From: Luteipulveratus mongoliensis | GTDB lineage: Bacteria; Actinomycetota; Actinomycetes; Actinomycetales; Dermatophilaceae | Assembly (NCBI RefSeq): GCF_001190945.1 | Contig: NZ_CP011112.1 | Location: 3,100,001 to 3,164,000, forward strand | Length of the DNA: 64,000 bases | Reading direction: 5' to 3' | Shown here: positions 15,031 through 25,161 of the stretch, in pieces | Layout of the letters: each line of letters starts with the position of its first letter | How positions within the stretch are numbered: position 1 is the stretch's first letter | Notes under the pieces: model-generated | The model's database searches: none | What the model saw: the letters and a program-made list of their open reading frames with translations, nothing else | Told to the model about the DNA's origin: nothing | Position numbers and translations under genes: made by a program

Positions 15031-16079
15031 GAGCCCGACACTAATCCCCACTCTTTCGCGAGGAGTGAGTACGACTCACGGCGCTCGGCCGCGTCGTGCA
15101 CGTTGGTCGTGATCATGAGCTCGTCGGCGCCGCAGGCCTCGGCCCGCCGACGAATGCCGGCCGCGACCTCCTCCGGAGTGCCCACGGTGGCGAACTGGCC
15201 GAACGCCTGACCGATCGACTCATCCAGGTCGGTCCACGAGTACGCGTGGGCTTCCTCAGGACTCGGCAGCGGACCCGGACGGTTCTGCCGCAGGCGCACC
15301 ATCGACAGGGCAGCCGCGCGGCCGAGCTGTCGAGCCCTCTCCGAGTCGGCTGACGTGATGGCCGCGACGGCGAGCAGAGAGTGCGGCTCCTGCATCGCGC
15401 CCTCGCGCTGCTGAGGCCGGAAGGAGGATCGGTAGGCGTCCATCGCCTCGACCGGGTCAGCTGTGCCGAAGTGGCCCGCGAACGCGAACGGGGTCCCGAA
15501 GGCTCCCGCTGCCTGTGCGCCGTAGAGGCTCGAACCGAGGATCCAGACGGGCGGGAGCGGGACATCGGTCGGCTGAGCGGAGATCGGACGGAACGGGTGC
15601 TCCTCAGGGAATCCGTCGACGTAGGCGATCAGCTCGGCGTACTGCTGTGGGAAGTCGTCAGCGCCGAGCGCCTCCCGGCTGCGACGCAGTGCGAGTGCCG
15701 TCAGCTGGTCTGTGCCAGGGGCCCGACCCAGCCCCAGATCGATCCGACCTGGATGGAGCGCCTCGAGCACCCGGAACGTCTCGGCGACCTGCAGGGGAGC
15801 GTGGTTCGGCAGCATGATGCCGCCGGCGCCAACCCGGATCGTGGCCGTGGCCGCGGCCACGGACGCGATCATCACCGGTGGCGCAGTGCTCGCGACGCTG
15901 GCGATGTTGTGGTGTTCGGCGACCCAGAAGCGTTGGTATTCATCGCGTTCCGTCGACTGGGCGAGCTCGATCGTCTCGCGTACGGCGTCCCCCGAAGTGC
16001 GACCGGACGAGACAGGGGACAGGTCCAGGACCGAAAGGGGAAGTGTCACCTCATGGGCAACAGCGCCGGCCAGTGACAC
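15027..16079 (-). CDS. LLM-class flavin-dependent oxidoreductase (luciferase-like)
   Basis: TIM-barrel luciferase-like monooxygenase of about 350 residues, MsnO8/YhbW-like subgroup, probably using FMN. Signs: LSVLDLSPVSSG at the N-terminus, FWVAEHHNIASVASTAPP (typical HHN near residue 50), GGIMLPNHAPLQVAE and LHPGRIDLGLGRAPG. It may oxidise an unknown small organic substrate. The GTG at 16079 is 7 bases after the stop of the upstream gene and has a weak GAGCGGA before it; a GTG at 16049 giving a start at VTLPLSVLD is equally plausible. Transcribed with the pyrimidine-reductase gene upstream; its TGA overlaps the PEBP start. Confidence 0.85.
   Translation of the reverse strand: MSLAGAVAHEVTLPLSVLDLSPVSSGRTSGDAVRETIELAQSTERDEYQRFWVAEHHNIASVASTAPPVMIASVAAATATIRVGAGGIMLPNHAPLQVAETFRVLEALHPGRIDLGLGRAPGTDQLTALALRRSREALGADDFPQQYAELIAYVDGFPEEHPFRPISAQPTDVPLPPVWILGSSLYGAQAAGAFGTPFAFAGHFGTADPVEAMDAYRSSFRPQQREGAMQEPHSLLAVAAITSADSERARQLGRAAALSMVRLRQNRPGPLPSPEEAHAYSWTDLDESIGQAFGQFATVGTPEEVAAGIRRRAEACGADELMITTNVHDAAERRESYSLLAKEWGLVSGS
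15038..15043 (-). promoter_or_regulatory. Possible leaderless -10 inside the upstream gene
   Basis: TAGTGT on the minus strand, 7 bases before the PEBP ATG, lies within the last codons of the flavin oxidoreductase. It is created by a TTA leucine codon, very rare in this GC-rich window, which hints that the element is kept on purpose. Confidence 0.4.
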
Positions 16080-16086
16080 ATTCCGC

Positions 16087-16830
16087 TCAGACGATCCGCC
16101 ACCGCCCGATGAGCGTGTCGTCCTCATGGAGCAGGGACGCGAGGGCGCCCTTGGACTCCAGCTCCTCGCTGTCGAGAATGCGGGGCCCGTGGCCCGCGCG
16201 TAGGAGAGGAGACCAGGTCAGGCAGAGCTCATCGACCAGTCCCAGAGTGACGAGCTCGCCAGCCAGTGTCGGGCCCCCTTCGCAGAGCACCCGAGTCAGA
16301 CCGCGCTCGGCGAGGGCGCCAAGGGAGGCAGCCAGGTCGACACTCGAGTCTCCTTGCTGCACAACATGATCCGTGCCGATGGCTCGGCCCGACTCGGCCA
16401 CCGCATCCGGGTCCGCATCAGTCGTGGTCAGCAAGATCACGGGGCCGCCTTCGCCTTCCGTCCGGAGCCGGCTCGGCACGATGCCGCTACGGGTGACGAC
16501 CGCGATCGTGGGGTGGGCCTCTCGATCCTCGCGCAGCGACCGCCACCGCTCATCCACGACGGCCGGCGCATAGCTCTCGGCGCGCACCGTCCCGGCTCCG
16601 ACCAGGATCACATCGGCCCACGCACGCAGGAGGGCGAACACGGCAGAGTCCGACGGGGTGTTGATGGTCCCGGACAGGCCGTCCTGGCCGGTGGCCGCAC
16701 CGTCGAGTGTGCTGACCATGTTGAGTCGCACCAGGCGTCCGCCGGGTGGCGGCGCGATGTCGTACAGGTCGATGAGTGCGGCGTCTGAGACGTCGCCGGA
16801 TCGCTTTGGAACTGGAAGCAACTGGCGCAT
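16087..16830 (-). CDS. RibD C-terminal-like pyrimidine reductase family protein
   Basis: Protein of 247 residues with the dihydrofolate-reductase-like fold of RibD's reductase half. Visible: VRLNMVSTLDGAATG near 34 (substrate loop), LRAWADVILVGAGTVRAE near 70 (NADPH loop), and LCEGGPTLAGELVTLGLVDELCL near 185, the signature EGGP of the family. In RibD this reduces the ribosyl side chain in riboflavin synthesis; stand-alone actinobacterial copies like this are of uncertain substrate. It is divergent from PPK2 with only 36 bases between, and is followed by the flavin oxidoreductase, a natural pairing if the latter needs FMN, though that is inference. Confidence 0.85.
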   Translation of the reverse strand: MRQLLPVPKRSGDVSDAALIDLYDIAPPPGGRLVRLNMVSTLDGAATGQDGLSGTINTPSDSAVFALLRAWADVILVGAGTVRAESYAPAVVDERWRSLREDREAHPTIAVVTRSGIVPSRLRTEGEGGPVILLTTTDADPDAVAESGRAIGTDHVVQQGDSSVDLAASLGALAERGLTRVLCEGGPTLAGELVTLGLVDELCLTWSPLLRAGHGPRILDSEELESKGALASLLHEDDTLIGRWRIV

Positions 16831-16866
16831 TCCTCTATCAAACCGGTCTGCGTGCGAGGATGGCCC

Positions 16867-17820
16867 ATGGCCAAGAAAAAGAAGAAGGACGACAAGAAGT
16901 CAAAGAAGAACGACGACCTGAAGAAGTCGTCCAAGAAGCACAAGGCCAGCAAGAAGGACGAGAAGCCCAAGGGCGGCGCCACCCTCGCAAAGTCATTGCG
17001 GGACGAGCTGGCCGTGTCCGCGGGATTCGTGCTGGCCGACCTCGACCCCGGTTCGACGCCTGGGTTCGACGGCGACAAGGACGATGCCGCTGAGGCCATG
17101 GCGTCCGTCGCTGACGAGCTCGCCGAGCTGCAGGAGCGCCTCTATGCCGACGGCCGCGACCGCGAGGGCCGGTCGGTGCTGCTGGTCATCCAGGGCATGG
17201 ACACCTCTGGCAAGGGCGGCATCCTGCGCCACGTCGTGGGTGCGGTTGATCCTCAGGGCATCCAGCTCACGTCGTTCAAGGCGCCTTCGAAGGAAGAGCA
17301 GGCGCACCCCTTCCTCTGGCGCATCCGCAATGCGCTGCCGAAGCCTGGCTACATCGGTGTCTTCGACCGCTCGCAGTACGAAGACGTCCTCATCGTGCGC
17401 GTGCACGACCTGGTTCCGCGGTCCACGTGGGTGCGTCGCTATGGCCAGATCAACTCCTTCGAGGCTGGCGTCATCGAAAAGGGCACGGCCATCATCAAGG
17501 TGATGCTGCACATCTCCGAGGACGAGCAGAAGGCTCGGCTGCAGGAGCGTCTGGACCGGCCGGACAAGAACTGGAAGTTCAACCCTGCCGACGTCGACGA
17601 GCGAGAGTTCTGGGACGCCTATCAGGAGTCGTACCAGGCACTGCTCGACAAGACGTCGACCGACGAGGCGCCGTGGTATGTCGTGCCTGCGGACCACAAG
17701 TGGTACGCGCGGCTCGCCGTGCAGCAGCTGCTCCTGGAGCAGCTGCGCGAGATCGACCCGCAGTGGCCCGCGGCAACCTACGACGTCGAGGCTGAGAAGG
17801 CGCGCCTCGCCGACACCTGA
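16867..17820 (+). CDS. ppk2: Polyphosphate kinase 2 (PPK2 family) with lysine-rich tail
   Basis: PPK2-family kinase of 317 residues that moves phosphate between polyphosphate and nucleotides. Walker A is IQGMDTSGKGG near residue 115 and Walker B GYIGVFDRSQYEDVLIVRVH near 170, with the lid WVRRYGQINSFE near 196 and a C-terminal WYVVPADHKWYARL. The first 40 residues are a nearly pure Lys/Asp/Ser tail (AKKKKKDDKKSKK and on), far more basic than usual for the family. Sequence resembles the group that uses polyphosphate to phosphorylate nucleoside mono- or diphosphates; AMP versus ADP preference cannot be settled. The ATG at 16867 follows GAGGATGG. Convergent with glgX. Confidence 0.88.
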   Translation: MAKKKKKDDKKSKKNDDLKKSSKKHKASKKDEKPKGGATLAKSLRDELAVSAGFVLADLDPGSTPGFDGDKDDAAEAMASVADELAELQERLYADGRDREGRSVLLVIQGMDTSGKGGILRHVVGAVDPQGIQLTSFKAPSKEEQAHPFLWRIRNALPKPGYIGVFDRSQYEDVLIVRVHDLVPRSTWVRRYGQINSFEAGVIEKGTAIIKVMLHISEDEQKARLQERLDRPDKNWKFNPADVDEREFWDAYQESYQALLDKTSTDEAPWYVVPADHKWYARLAVQQLLLEQLREIDPQWPAATYDVEAEKARLADT

Positions 17821-17831
17821 TCAGACCGTTG

Positions 17832-19949
<2,118 letters not shown>

Positions 19950-20015
19950 CAGTTTCCTCTCCTGTCTCGCCGACTCTCGGCCATTGTGGTGCACAACGCA
20001 CGGGGCTTGCGCGGC

Positions 20016-20064
20016 TACCGTGGTCTGCGTGAACCGACGCACAGCAGAGGCGCCCGGGTGGTAA
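20016..20064 (+). promoter_or_regulatory. -10 element and possible 11-codon leaderless leader ORF before brkB-like gene
   Basis: TACCGT (20016-20021) sits 7 bases before a GTG (20029) that opens an 11-codon frame (VNRRTAEAPGW) ending in TAA at 20062-20064. That stop overlaps the GTG start of the membrane gene (20058). The arrangement would couple a leaderless leader to the downstream gene. Confidence 0.35.
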
Positions 20065-21104
20065 CGGGCCTGAAGCCGCAGCTCAAGCGCCTGCTGTCTC
20101 ACGTACCCGGACTGCTCAACCTGGCCCGGCTGACGGCTGAGACCGTACGCGTCTGCATGCGCTGGCGCGTGACGGGACTTGCCGCCGAGGCAGGCTTCTT
20201 CGCCCTGCTCTCCCTGCCGCCACTGATCTTCGGGCTGCTGGGCGCCGTGGGTTATCTGGCCAAGCCGTTCGGCGCCAACGTCCGCGAGCAGGTCACGAAA
20301 AGCATCATCGACTACGCCGACCAGTTCCTCACGCCGGACGTCATCAACAACGTGATCCAGCCCACGCTGAACCAGGCGCTGAGTGGCGGTCGTGCTGACG
20401 TCATCTCGATCGGATTCCTGCTGAGTCTGTGGTCCGGCTCGCGGTGCCTCAATGTGCTGCTCGACACCATCTCGATCATGTACGGCCAGGGCGGGATGCG
20501 GGGGATCATCCGGACTCGTGTCATGAGCCTGTCGCTGTACTTCGTCTCGTTGCTGTTCGCCGCGGTACTGATCCCGCTGATGCTGATCGGGCCGGACCTG
20601 CTGAGCAGGATCGTGCCCAAGAGCCTGCAGTTCCTGATGATTCTGTATTGGCCGTTGGTCGGCGGTCTGACCATCCTCGGTTTCGCGACGCTGTTCTACA
20701 TCGCCACGCCCAAGCGCGCGCCGTGGGTACGTGACCTGCCGGGCGCGACGCTGACACTCGTGATCTGGGTGCTGTCGTCGTACGGCTTGCGCTACTTCCT
20801 CGGCAACTCGGTCGACGGGTTCAGCGTCTACGGTCCGTTGTCGGCCACGATCGTTGTGCTGATCTGGCTGTACTTCCTGGGCATCGGCGTGCTGATCGGT
20901 GCGGCCCTCAACGCCGCGGCTTCGCGGCTGTGGCCGCCGCCTGAGGTCGCCCCGATCTCGGAGAAGGCCAGGGAGTGGCTCGGGGAGGGTGTCGCACGGC
21001 TTCGCCCCGACGAACCGCGTGAACCGCGCAACGGATCGAGCAAGGCCGCGTCGACGGAAGACGAAGACTCGACCGGCTTGGACTCGTCCCGCGCCATCGG
21101 CTAG
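20058..21104 (+). CDS. YihY/BrkB-family integral membrane protein
   Basis: Protein of 348 residues with six membrane helices and the family hallmark early segment FFALLSLPPLIFGLLGAVGY near residue 55. Other features are GGRADVISIGFLLSLWSGSR near 115 and GPLSATIVVLIWLYFLGIGVL near 258. The family was once called ribonuclease BN by mistake; its members are now viewed as transporters or envelope proteins of unknown substrate. The cytoplasmic C-terminus (about 295-348) is charged and disordered. The GTG at 20058 has only a weak AGAGG upstream and may depend on coupling to the short leader ORF. It is divergent from glgX. Confidence 0.85.
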   Translation: MVTGLKPQLKRLLSHVPGLLNLARLTAETVRVCMRWRVTGLAAEAGFFALLSLPPLIFGLLGAVGYLAKPFGANVREQVTKSIIDYADQFLTPDVINNVIQPTLNQALSGGRADVISIGFLLSLWSGSRCLNVLLDTISIMYGQGGMRGIIRTRVMSLSLYFVSLLFAAVLIPLMLIGPDLLSRIVPKSLQFLMILYWPLVGGLTILGFATLFYIATPKRAPWVRDLPGATLTLVIWVLSSYGLRYFLGNSVDGFSVYGPLSATIVVLIWLYFLGIGVLIGAALNAAASRLWPPPEVAPISEKAREWLGEGVARLRPDEPREPRNGSSKAASTEDEDSTGLDSSRAIG

Positions 21105-21107
21105 TGT
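21078..21107 (+). promoter_or_regulatory. Promoter of the tRNA-Gly/tRNA-Cys unit
   Basis: TTGGAC, an 18-base spacer and TAGTGT lie in the last codons of the upstream membrane gene; TAG is also its stop codon. The tRNA starts about 41 bases after the -10. The second tRNA-Gly copy has the same design (TTGGGC-18-TACAGT). Confidence 0.6.
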
Positions 21108-21148
21108 CGGCGGGCAGCGAGACGGCGTAGCCGCCCCGCTGCGACCAC

Positions 21149-21221
21149 GCGGACATAGCTCAGTTGGTAGAGCGCAACCTTGCCAAGGTTGAGGTCGCCG
21201 GTTCGAGCCCGGTTGTCCGCT
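21149..21221 (+). tRNA. tRNA-Gly (anticodon GCC)
   Basis: Cloverleaf of 73 bases: acceptor GCGGACA/TGTCCGC, D arm with GCTCAGTTGGTAGAGC, anticodon stem CAACC/GGTTG with loop TTGCCAA (GCC at 21182-21184), and T arm with GGTTCGAGCC. CCA is not encoded. Identical to the copy at 26571. Confidence 0.97.
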
Positions 21222-21260
21222 CTGATCTCCTTGCGAGATCCTGTCTGGGAGACCAGACGT

Positions 21261-21334
21261 GGTGGAGTGGCCGAGAGGCGAGGCAACGGCCTGCAAAGCC
21301 GTCTACACGGGTTCAAATCCCGTCTCCACCTCCA
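21261..21334 (+). tRNA. tRNA-Cys (anticodon GCA)
   Basis: Acceptor GGTGGAG/CTCCACC, loop CTGCAAA with GCA at 21293-21295, T arm GGGTTCAAATCCC. Body 71 bases (21261-21331) plus an encoded CCA. Lies 39 bases after tRNA-Gly, probably co-transcribed. Confidence 0.96.
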
Positions 21335-21345
21335 GATCCGACGAC

Positions 21346-21351
21346 TAGCAT
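21346..21351 (+). promoter_or_regulatory. -10 element of the xdh operon (leaderless)
   Basis: TAGCAT lies 6 bases before the xdhA ATG, with no ribosome site, directly after the tRNA-Cys gene. Confidence 0.55.
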
Positions 21352-21357
21352 CACGAC

Positions 21358-22779
21358 ATGTCGTCACCGGCCGAGATCACGGTCAACGGTGTACGCCGCT
21401 CGTTGAGTGATGCGACACCCCACACCTCCTTGCTCACCTGGCTTCGCGGCCAGGGCCTCACAGGCGCCAAGGAAGGCTGCGCCGAAGGTGAGTGTGGTGC
21501 CTGCTCGGTGCTGGTCGCCCGCGCTGACCAGGAGCACGGTGCCCGTTGGACAGCTCTGAACGCGTGCCTTCCTCCCGCCTTGGGCCTGGACGGCCAGGAG
21601 ATCGTCACCGCGGAGGGGCTCGGGTCTCCTGTGTCGCTGCACCCGGTACAGCGTGAGATGGCCCTGCGCGGCGGCTCGCAGTGCGGCTACTGCACTCCTG
21701 GGTTCGTCTGCAGCATGGCCGCCGAGTTCTACCGACCGGATCGTGCTGCGGACGGCGACGACAACGGGTTCGATCCGCACGCCCTGTCGGGCAACCTCTG
21801 CCGCTGCACCGGCTATCGACCGATCCTGGAAGCCGCCGCCGCACTGGACGCGCCGGCTCAGGACGACACCCTGACCACCCGACTCGCCGCCTCGGCACCC
21901 ACAGCGGCCGCGACCCACCTCGAGGCCGACGGTGCGGCGTACGACCGTCCCGCCGACCTCGCGACAGTGCTGGGTCTCCTGGCCGAGGACGGTGAGGTCC
22001 GTGTGGTCGCCGGGGCCACGGACTGGGGCGTCGACGTCAACCTCAAGCACGTACGCGACCCACGCCTCGTCGCCATCGATCACCTGGCCGAGCTGCGTGA
22101 GCTCGAGGTCAGCGACGACCAGATCACGATCGGCGCGGCACTGACGCTCAGCGAGATCGAGCGCTCCCTCGATGCGCGAGTCCCGTTGCTGGACAAGCTG
22201 TTTCCGCTCTTCGCATCACGCCTGATCCGCAACGCTGCGACCATCGGCGGCAACCTCGGCACCGGATCACCGATCGGTGACTGCGCTCCCGTGCTCCTCG
22301 CTCTTGATGCCTCAGTGCGACTCGTCAGCGCGGCCGGCGAACGCGTGGTGCCGCTCGCGGACTACTTCACCGGATACCGCACGTCTGTACGCCGTCCGGA
22401 CGAGCTGATCGCCGCGGTGGTGGTGCCACTGCCGCTCGCTGAGCACACGACCTTCGTGAAGGCGGCCAAGCGGCGCTATGACGACATCTCGAGCGTGGCG
22501 GTGGCCATCGCGATCCGTCTCGACGGGGGAGCCGTGACCGGGGCGCGCATCGGGCTCGGCGGAGTCGCCGCGACGCCGGTTCGAGCGAAGGCTGCCGAGG
22601 ACGCCTTGACGGGTCAGCCTTGGGACGAGGCTCATGTCGCCGCAGTGGCCGACCTGCTCGCCGCCGAGGGCACGCCGATCGATGACCACCGGGCCAGCTG
22701 TGCGTACCGGCAGGCGATGCTGCGGCAGGCGCTGCTGCGCGCTCACCTCGAGAGCACGGAGCAGGAGGTGCCGGCATGA
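21358..22779 (+). CDS. xdhA: Xanthine dehydrogenase small subunit (2Fe-2S and FAD)
   Basis: Subunit of 473 residues joining the iron-sulfur and flavin modules. The plant-type 2Fe-2S cluster is held by C41, C46 and C49 (CAEGECGAC) and a later Cys in NACLPP; the second cluster by CGYCTPGF and NLCRCTGYRP (about 108-145). The FAD domain (about 190-390) shows VAGATDWGVDVNLKH and ATIGGNLGTGSPIGDCAPVL. Electrons from purine oxidation at XdhB pass through these clusters to FAD and NAD. ATGA overlap with xdhB; leaderless promoter upstream. Confidence 0.94.
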   Translation: MSSPAEITVNGVRRSLSDATPHTSLLTWLRGQGLTGAKEGCAEGECGACSVLVARADQEHGARWTALNACLPPALGLDGQEIVTAEGLGSPVSLHPVQREMALRGGSQCGYCTPGFVCSMAAEFYRPDRAADGDDNGFDPHALSGNLCRCTGYRPILEAAAALDAPAQDDTLTTRLAASAPTAAATHLEADGAAYDRPADLATVLGLLAEDGEVRVVAGATDWGVDVNLKHVRDPRLVAIDHLAELRELEVSDDQITIGAALTLSEIERSLDARVPLLDKLFPLFASRLIRNAATIGGNLGTGSPIGDCAPVLLALDASVRLVSAAGERVVPLADYFTGYRTSVRRPDELIAAVVVPLPLAEHTTFVKAAKRRYDDISSVAVAIAIRLDGGAVTGARIGLGGVAATPVRAKAAEDALTGQPWDEAHVAAVADLLAAEGTPIDDHRASCAYRQAMLRQALLRAHLESTEQEVPA

Positions 22780-25160
22780 GCGAGCTCAGCAGCCGTCCGC
22801 CGAGCGGAACCATCGGAGCCGCGCAGCCGCACGAGAGCGCAGCCGGCCACGTCACGGGGCACGCCCGCTACACCGAGGACCTTGCGGCGCTGTCTCCGAA
22901 CGCCCTGCATGCGTGGCCCTGCCAAGCTCCGCACGCGCACGCCCGGGTGACGCGTCTCGACGTGACTGCGGCCCGCGAGGTGCGTGGCGTCGTACTCGTC
23001 CTGACTGCTGAGGACGTACCCGGCGTCAACGACTCGGGCACATCCCACGACGAGCCGCTGTTCCCGGACGAAGTGATGTTCCACGGACAGGCCGTCTGCT
23101 GGGTCGTGGGCGAGACGCTGGAGTCGGCGCGCAGGGGAGCGGCCGCGGTCCAGGTCGAGTACGAGCCTCTCCCAGCAGTTCTCACGCTACGCGAGGCGAT
23201 CGATGCGAGCAGCTTCCAGGGGGCGTCCCCGACGGTGCAGCGCGGTGATGCGGCTAGTGCGTTGTCCGGCGCGGCTCGCACGTTCAGCGGCGAGGTTGAC
23301 ATCCCCGGCCAGGAGCACTTCTACCTCGAGACGCACGCGTCCCTCGCCCGCGTGGACGAGGCGGGTCAGGTGTTCATCCAGAGCAGCACTCAGCACCCCA
23401 CGGAGACCCAGGAGATCGTCGCCCACGTGCTCGGGCTGCGCAGTCACGAGGTCACGGTCCAATGCCTGCGGATGGGCGGCGGGTTCGGCGGCAAGGAGAT
23501 GCAGCCACACGGCTACGCAGCGGTCGCCGCTCTTGCTGCGGCGCGCACCGGACGTGAGGTGTCGGTCCGGCTCAACCGCACCCAGGACATGACCATGACG
23601 GGCAAGCGGCACCCGTTCCACGCGTCCTACTCTGTGGGCTTCGACCAGGACGGCCATCTCGTCGCGCTGGACGCCACCCTGACAGCTGACGGCGGATGGT
23701 CCCTCGATCTGTCCCAGCCCGTGCTCGCTCGTGCCCTGTGCCACGTCGAGAACTCCTACTGGATCCCTCACGTGCTGGTTCATGGGCGAATTGCCTTGAC
23801 CCACAAGACTTCTCAGACCGCGTTCCGTGGCTTCGGAGGTCCCCAGGGGATGCACGTGATCGAGGAGATTCTCGGTCGCTGCGCACCACAGCTCGGGATC
23901 CCGGCCGACGAGCTGCGGCGGCGCAATCTCTACCAGCCAGGCCAAACCACGCCGTACGGCCAGGACGTGCGCCATGCGGAGCGTCTCGAGCGGATCTGGG
24001 ACGAGGTGTCGGAGGACGCCGACCTGGCGACTCGGCGGGCCGCGATCGGCGACTTCAACGCGCGACATCAGCACGTCAAGCGCGGAATCGCCACGACACC
24101 AGTGAAGTTCGGCATCTCCTTCAACCTGACGGCCTTCAACCAGGCGGGTGCCCTGGTGCTGGTCTATAAAGACGGATCGGTCCTCATCAACCACGGTGGT
24201 ACCGAGATGGGACAAGGCCTGCACACCAAGATGATTCAGGTGGCGGCCACGGCCCTGGGAGTGCCGCAGAGCATCGTTCGACTGGCACCCACTCGCACCG
24301 ACAAGGTGCCGAATACATCTGCTACTGCTGCGAGCTCGGGATCAGACCTCAACGGCGGTGCCGTCAAGAACGCCTGCGAGCAGATTCGCGCACGGCTGGC
24401 TGCCGTCGCCGCCGGACAGCTCGGGGTGCCACCGGGAGACGTTCGATTCGCCGACGGTGTGATCACGGGTCTGGGTGCTCCCGGCAAGGAGATCGCCTTC
24501 GCTGACCTGGTGCGGTCGGCGTACCTCCAACGCGTGCAGCTGTCGGCCGCTGGGTTCTACCGGACCGAGGGCCTGCACTGGGACGCGACGACCATGGCGG
24601 GCTCGCCGTTCAAGTACTTCGCCTACGGCGCCGCGGTCGCCGAGGTCGAGGTCGATGGCTTCACCGGCGCCTATCGGACGCGACGCGTCGACATCGTGCA
24701 CGACGTCGGGGACAGCCTCTCGCCGCTGGTCGATCTCGGACAGATCGAGGGCGGATTCGTCCAGGGCGCAGGGTGGTTGACGCTCGAAGACCTCCGCTGG
24801 GACACCAGTGACGGTGACAACCGAGGGCGTCTCGCGACGCAGAGCGCGAGCACCTACAAGCTGCCGAGCCTGTCCGAGATGCCGGAGGACTTCCGCGTAC
24901 GCCTCCTGGAGCACGCAGCCGAGGACGGCGCGGTCTACGGCTCCAAGGCTGTCGGAGAGCCGCCGCTGATGCTCGCCTTCTCGGTGCGCGAGGCGCTTCG
25001 TCAGGCTGCCGCTGCCTTCGGACCCGACGGCTGCGTCGTCGACCTCGCGAGCCCCGCCACACCTGAGGCGGTCTACTGGGCGCTCGACGGTGCTCGTACG
25101 TCTGCCTCGCCGGCTCCCTCGACCTCACCGGCGCAGGTGCCTGCGGCCACGGGCGGCTGA
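22776..25160 (+). CDS. xdhB: Xanthine dehydrogenase molybdopterin-binding subunit
   Basis: Molybdenum hydroxylase large subunit of 794 residues that oxidises hypoxanthine and xanthine to urate. Visible cofactor-contacting motifs: MGGGFGGKE near 232, TAFRGFGGPQG near 347, GGTEMGQGLHTKM near 470 and the catalytic glutamate in SKAVGEPPLMLAF near 725, which acts as the base at molybdenum. N-terminal aldehyde-oxidase a/b hammerhead domain begins with GHVTGHARYTEDL. Lies between xdhA (ATGA overlap) and xdhC. Confidence 0.94.
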   Translation: MSELSSRPPSGTIGAAQPHESAAGHVTGHARYTEDLAALSPNALHAWPCQAPHAHARVTRLDVTAAREVRGVVLVLTAEDVPGVNDSGTSHDEPLFPDEVMFHGQAVCWVVGETLESARRGAAAVQVEYEPLPAVLTLREAIDASSFQGASPTVQRGDAASALSGAARTFSGEVDIPGQEHFYLETHASLARVDEAGQVFIQSSTQHPTETQEIVAHVLGLRSHEVTVQCLRMGGGFGGKEMQPHGYAAVAALAAARTGREVSVRLNRTQDMTMTGKRHPFHASYSVGFDQDGHLVALDATLTADGGWSLDLSQPVLARALCHVENSYWIPHVLVHGRIALTHKTSQTAFRGFGGPQGMHVIEEILGRCAPQLGIPADELRRRNLYQPGQTTPYGQDVRHAERLERIWDEVSEDADLATRRAAIGDFNARHQHVKRGIATTPVKFGISFNLTAFNQAGALVLVYKDGSVLINHGGTEMGQGLHTKMIQVAATALGVPQSIVRLAPTRTDKVPNTSATAASSGSDLNGGAVKNACEQIRARLAAVAAGQLGVPPGDVRFADGVITGLGAPGKEIAFADLVRSAYLQRVQLSAAGFYRTEGLHWDATTMAGSPFKYFAYGAAVAEVEVDGFTGAYRTRRVDIVHDVGDSLSPLVDLGQIEGGFVQGAGWLTLEDLRWDTSDGDNRGRLATQSASTYKLPSLSEMPEDFRVRLLEHAAEDGAVYGSKAVGEPPLMLAFSVREALRQAAAAFGPDGCVVDLASPATPEAVYWALDGARTSASPAPSTSPAQVPAATGG

Positions 25161-25161
25161 G

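Noticed and set aside
19950-21296. Upstream extension of the glgX frame to 1154 codons
   Set aside because: The extension runs antisense through the BrkB-like gene and a tRNA; glgX starts at GTG 19949 with a good ribosome site.
21149-21345. Phage or integrative-element attachment site at the tRNA genes
   Set aside because: No integrase or phage gene is present anywhere in the window; the second tRNA-Gly is a whole gene rather than a 3' fragment, so I treat it as duplication.
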